Assembly: GCF_030063415.1 (NCBI RefSeq)
Contig: NZ_JASITA010000004.1
Location: 126,975-190,974 of the forward strand
Reading direction: 5' to 3'
DNA length: 64,000 nt
From: Streptomyces sp. H27-C3
GTDB taxonomy: Bacteria; Actinomycetota; Actinomycetes; Streptomycetales; Streptomycetaceae
The notes below the pieces were generated by a model. That model saw only the letters and a program-made list of their open reading frames with translations. It was not told the origin of the DNA and searched no databases. Below, in pieces: positions 63,947 through 64,000 of this stretch. How positions within the stretch are numbered: position 1 is the stretch's first letter; every line of letters begins with the position of its first letter. Both the position numbers and the translations under genes were made by a program.

Positions 63947-64000
63947 CTGGCGTCCGGCGCACTCCCGGCCCGGCCGACCGGAGCGCCGCCGCCCGGATCG

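Overview
This window is chromosomal DNA from a Streptomyces species. The evidence is high GC with strong third-position G/C bias, XRE/DUF5753-DUF397 gene pairs, an SsgA-like sporulation gene, a DasR-controlled N-acetylglucosamine PTS, and a gene order that tracks the S. coelicolor nag, ssgG and hppD neighbourhood. About 60 protein genes, two tRNA genes (Leu-UAG, Cys-GCA), two riboswitches and one cysteine leader peptide can be supported. No CRISPR array, prophage or intact insertion sequence was seen.

Layout. 0-2 kb: class E sortase and a SEC-C protein. 2-6.2 kb: a lower-GC insert with a PLD-helicase-DUF3427 protein facing an SRA-HNH nuclease, which looks like a modification-dependent restriction (defence) cassette. 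6.3-9.2 kb: a HATPase / XRE / DUF397 group and an AbiEi/DUF559-like protein. 9.7-19.4 kb: an oxidoreductase, a membrane-protein/XRE pair with a double operator, DUF445 protein, secreted SGNH hydrolase, DUF1707 protein, an ABC transporter gene that is an in-frame deletion chimera, and a bifunctional penicillin-binding protein. 19.4-24 kb: guanidinium exporter under a guanidine-III riboswitch, GroES-like protein, DUF3618 protein, Bcp peroxiredoxin, a recombination scar beside tRNA-Leu, rdgB, a lipoprotein and rph. 24-27 kb: nagF, nagE1 and nagE2 with DasR sites. 27-39 kb: MBL hydrolase, MazF-like protein, the cysteine-synthesis set cysM-cysO plus its leader peptide, a B12-riboswitch-controlled btuFCD cassette, mec, amino acid permease, DUF2017, clpS, pncB and pncA.

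39-64 kb: immune inhibitor A-type protease, two RDD proteins, SsgG, an FAD oxidase, a TPR protein, a beta-propeller protein, hppD with a divergent Lrp regulator, a four-gene glycine betaine/choline-type ABC operon, a frameshifted ArsR pseudogene with a perfect 18-bp inverted repeat, a Lon-type protease, an IclR regulator, a second helicase, a Doc/RHH toxin-antitoxin pair, an MFS exporter, an alpha/beta hydrolase with an aspartate at the nucleophile position, and tRNA-Cys.

How the genes connect. CysO, CysM and Mec form the protein-bound-sulfur route to cysteine, and the leader peptide with its Cys codons probably regulates it. The set rdgB-rph-MBL-cysM-cysO-mec-DUF2017-clpS-pncB keeps the order seen in Mycobacterium tuberculosis (Rv1341 back to Rv1330c), but here it is split by the nag PTS, the btu cassette and an amino acid permease. 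Three loci (ABC chimera, MFS/HNH scar, ArsR) are decayed. All assignments come from reading the sequence; no database search was run.
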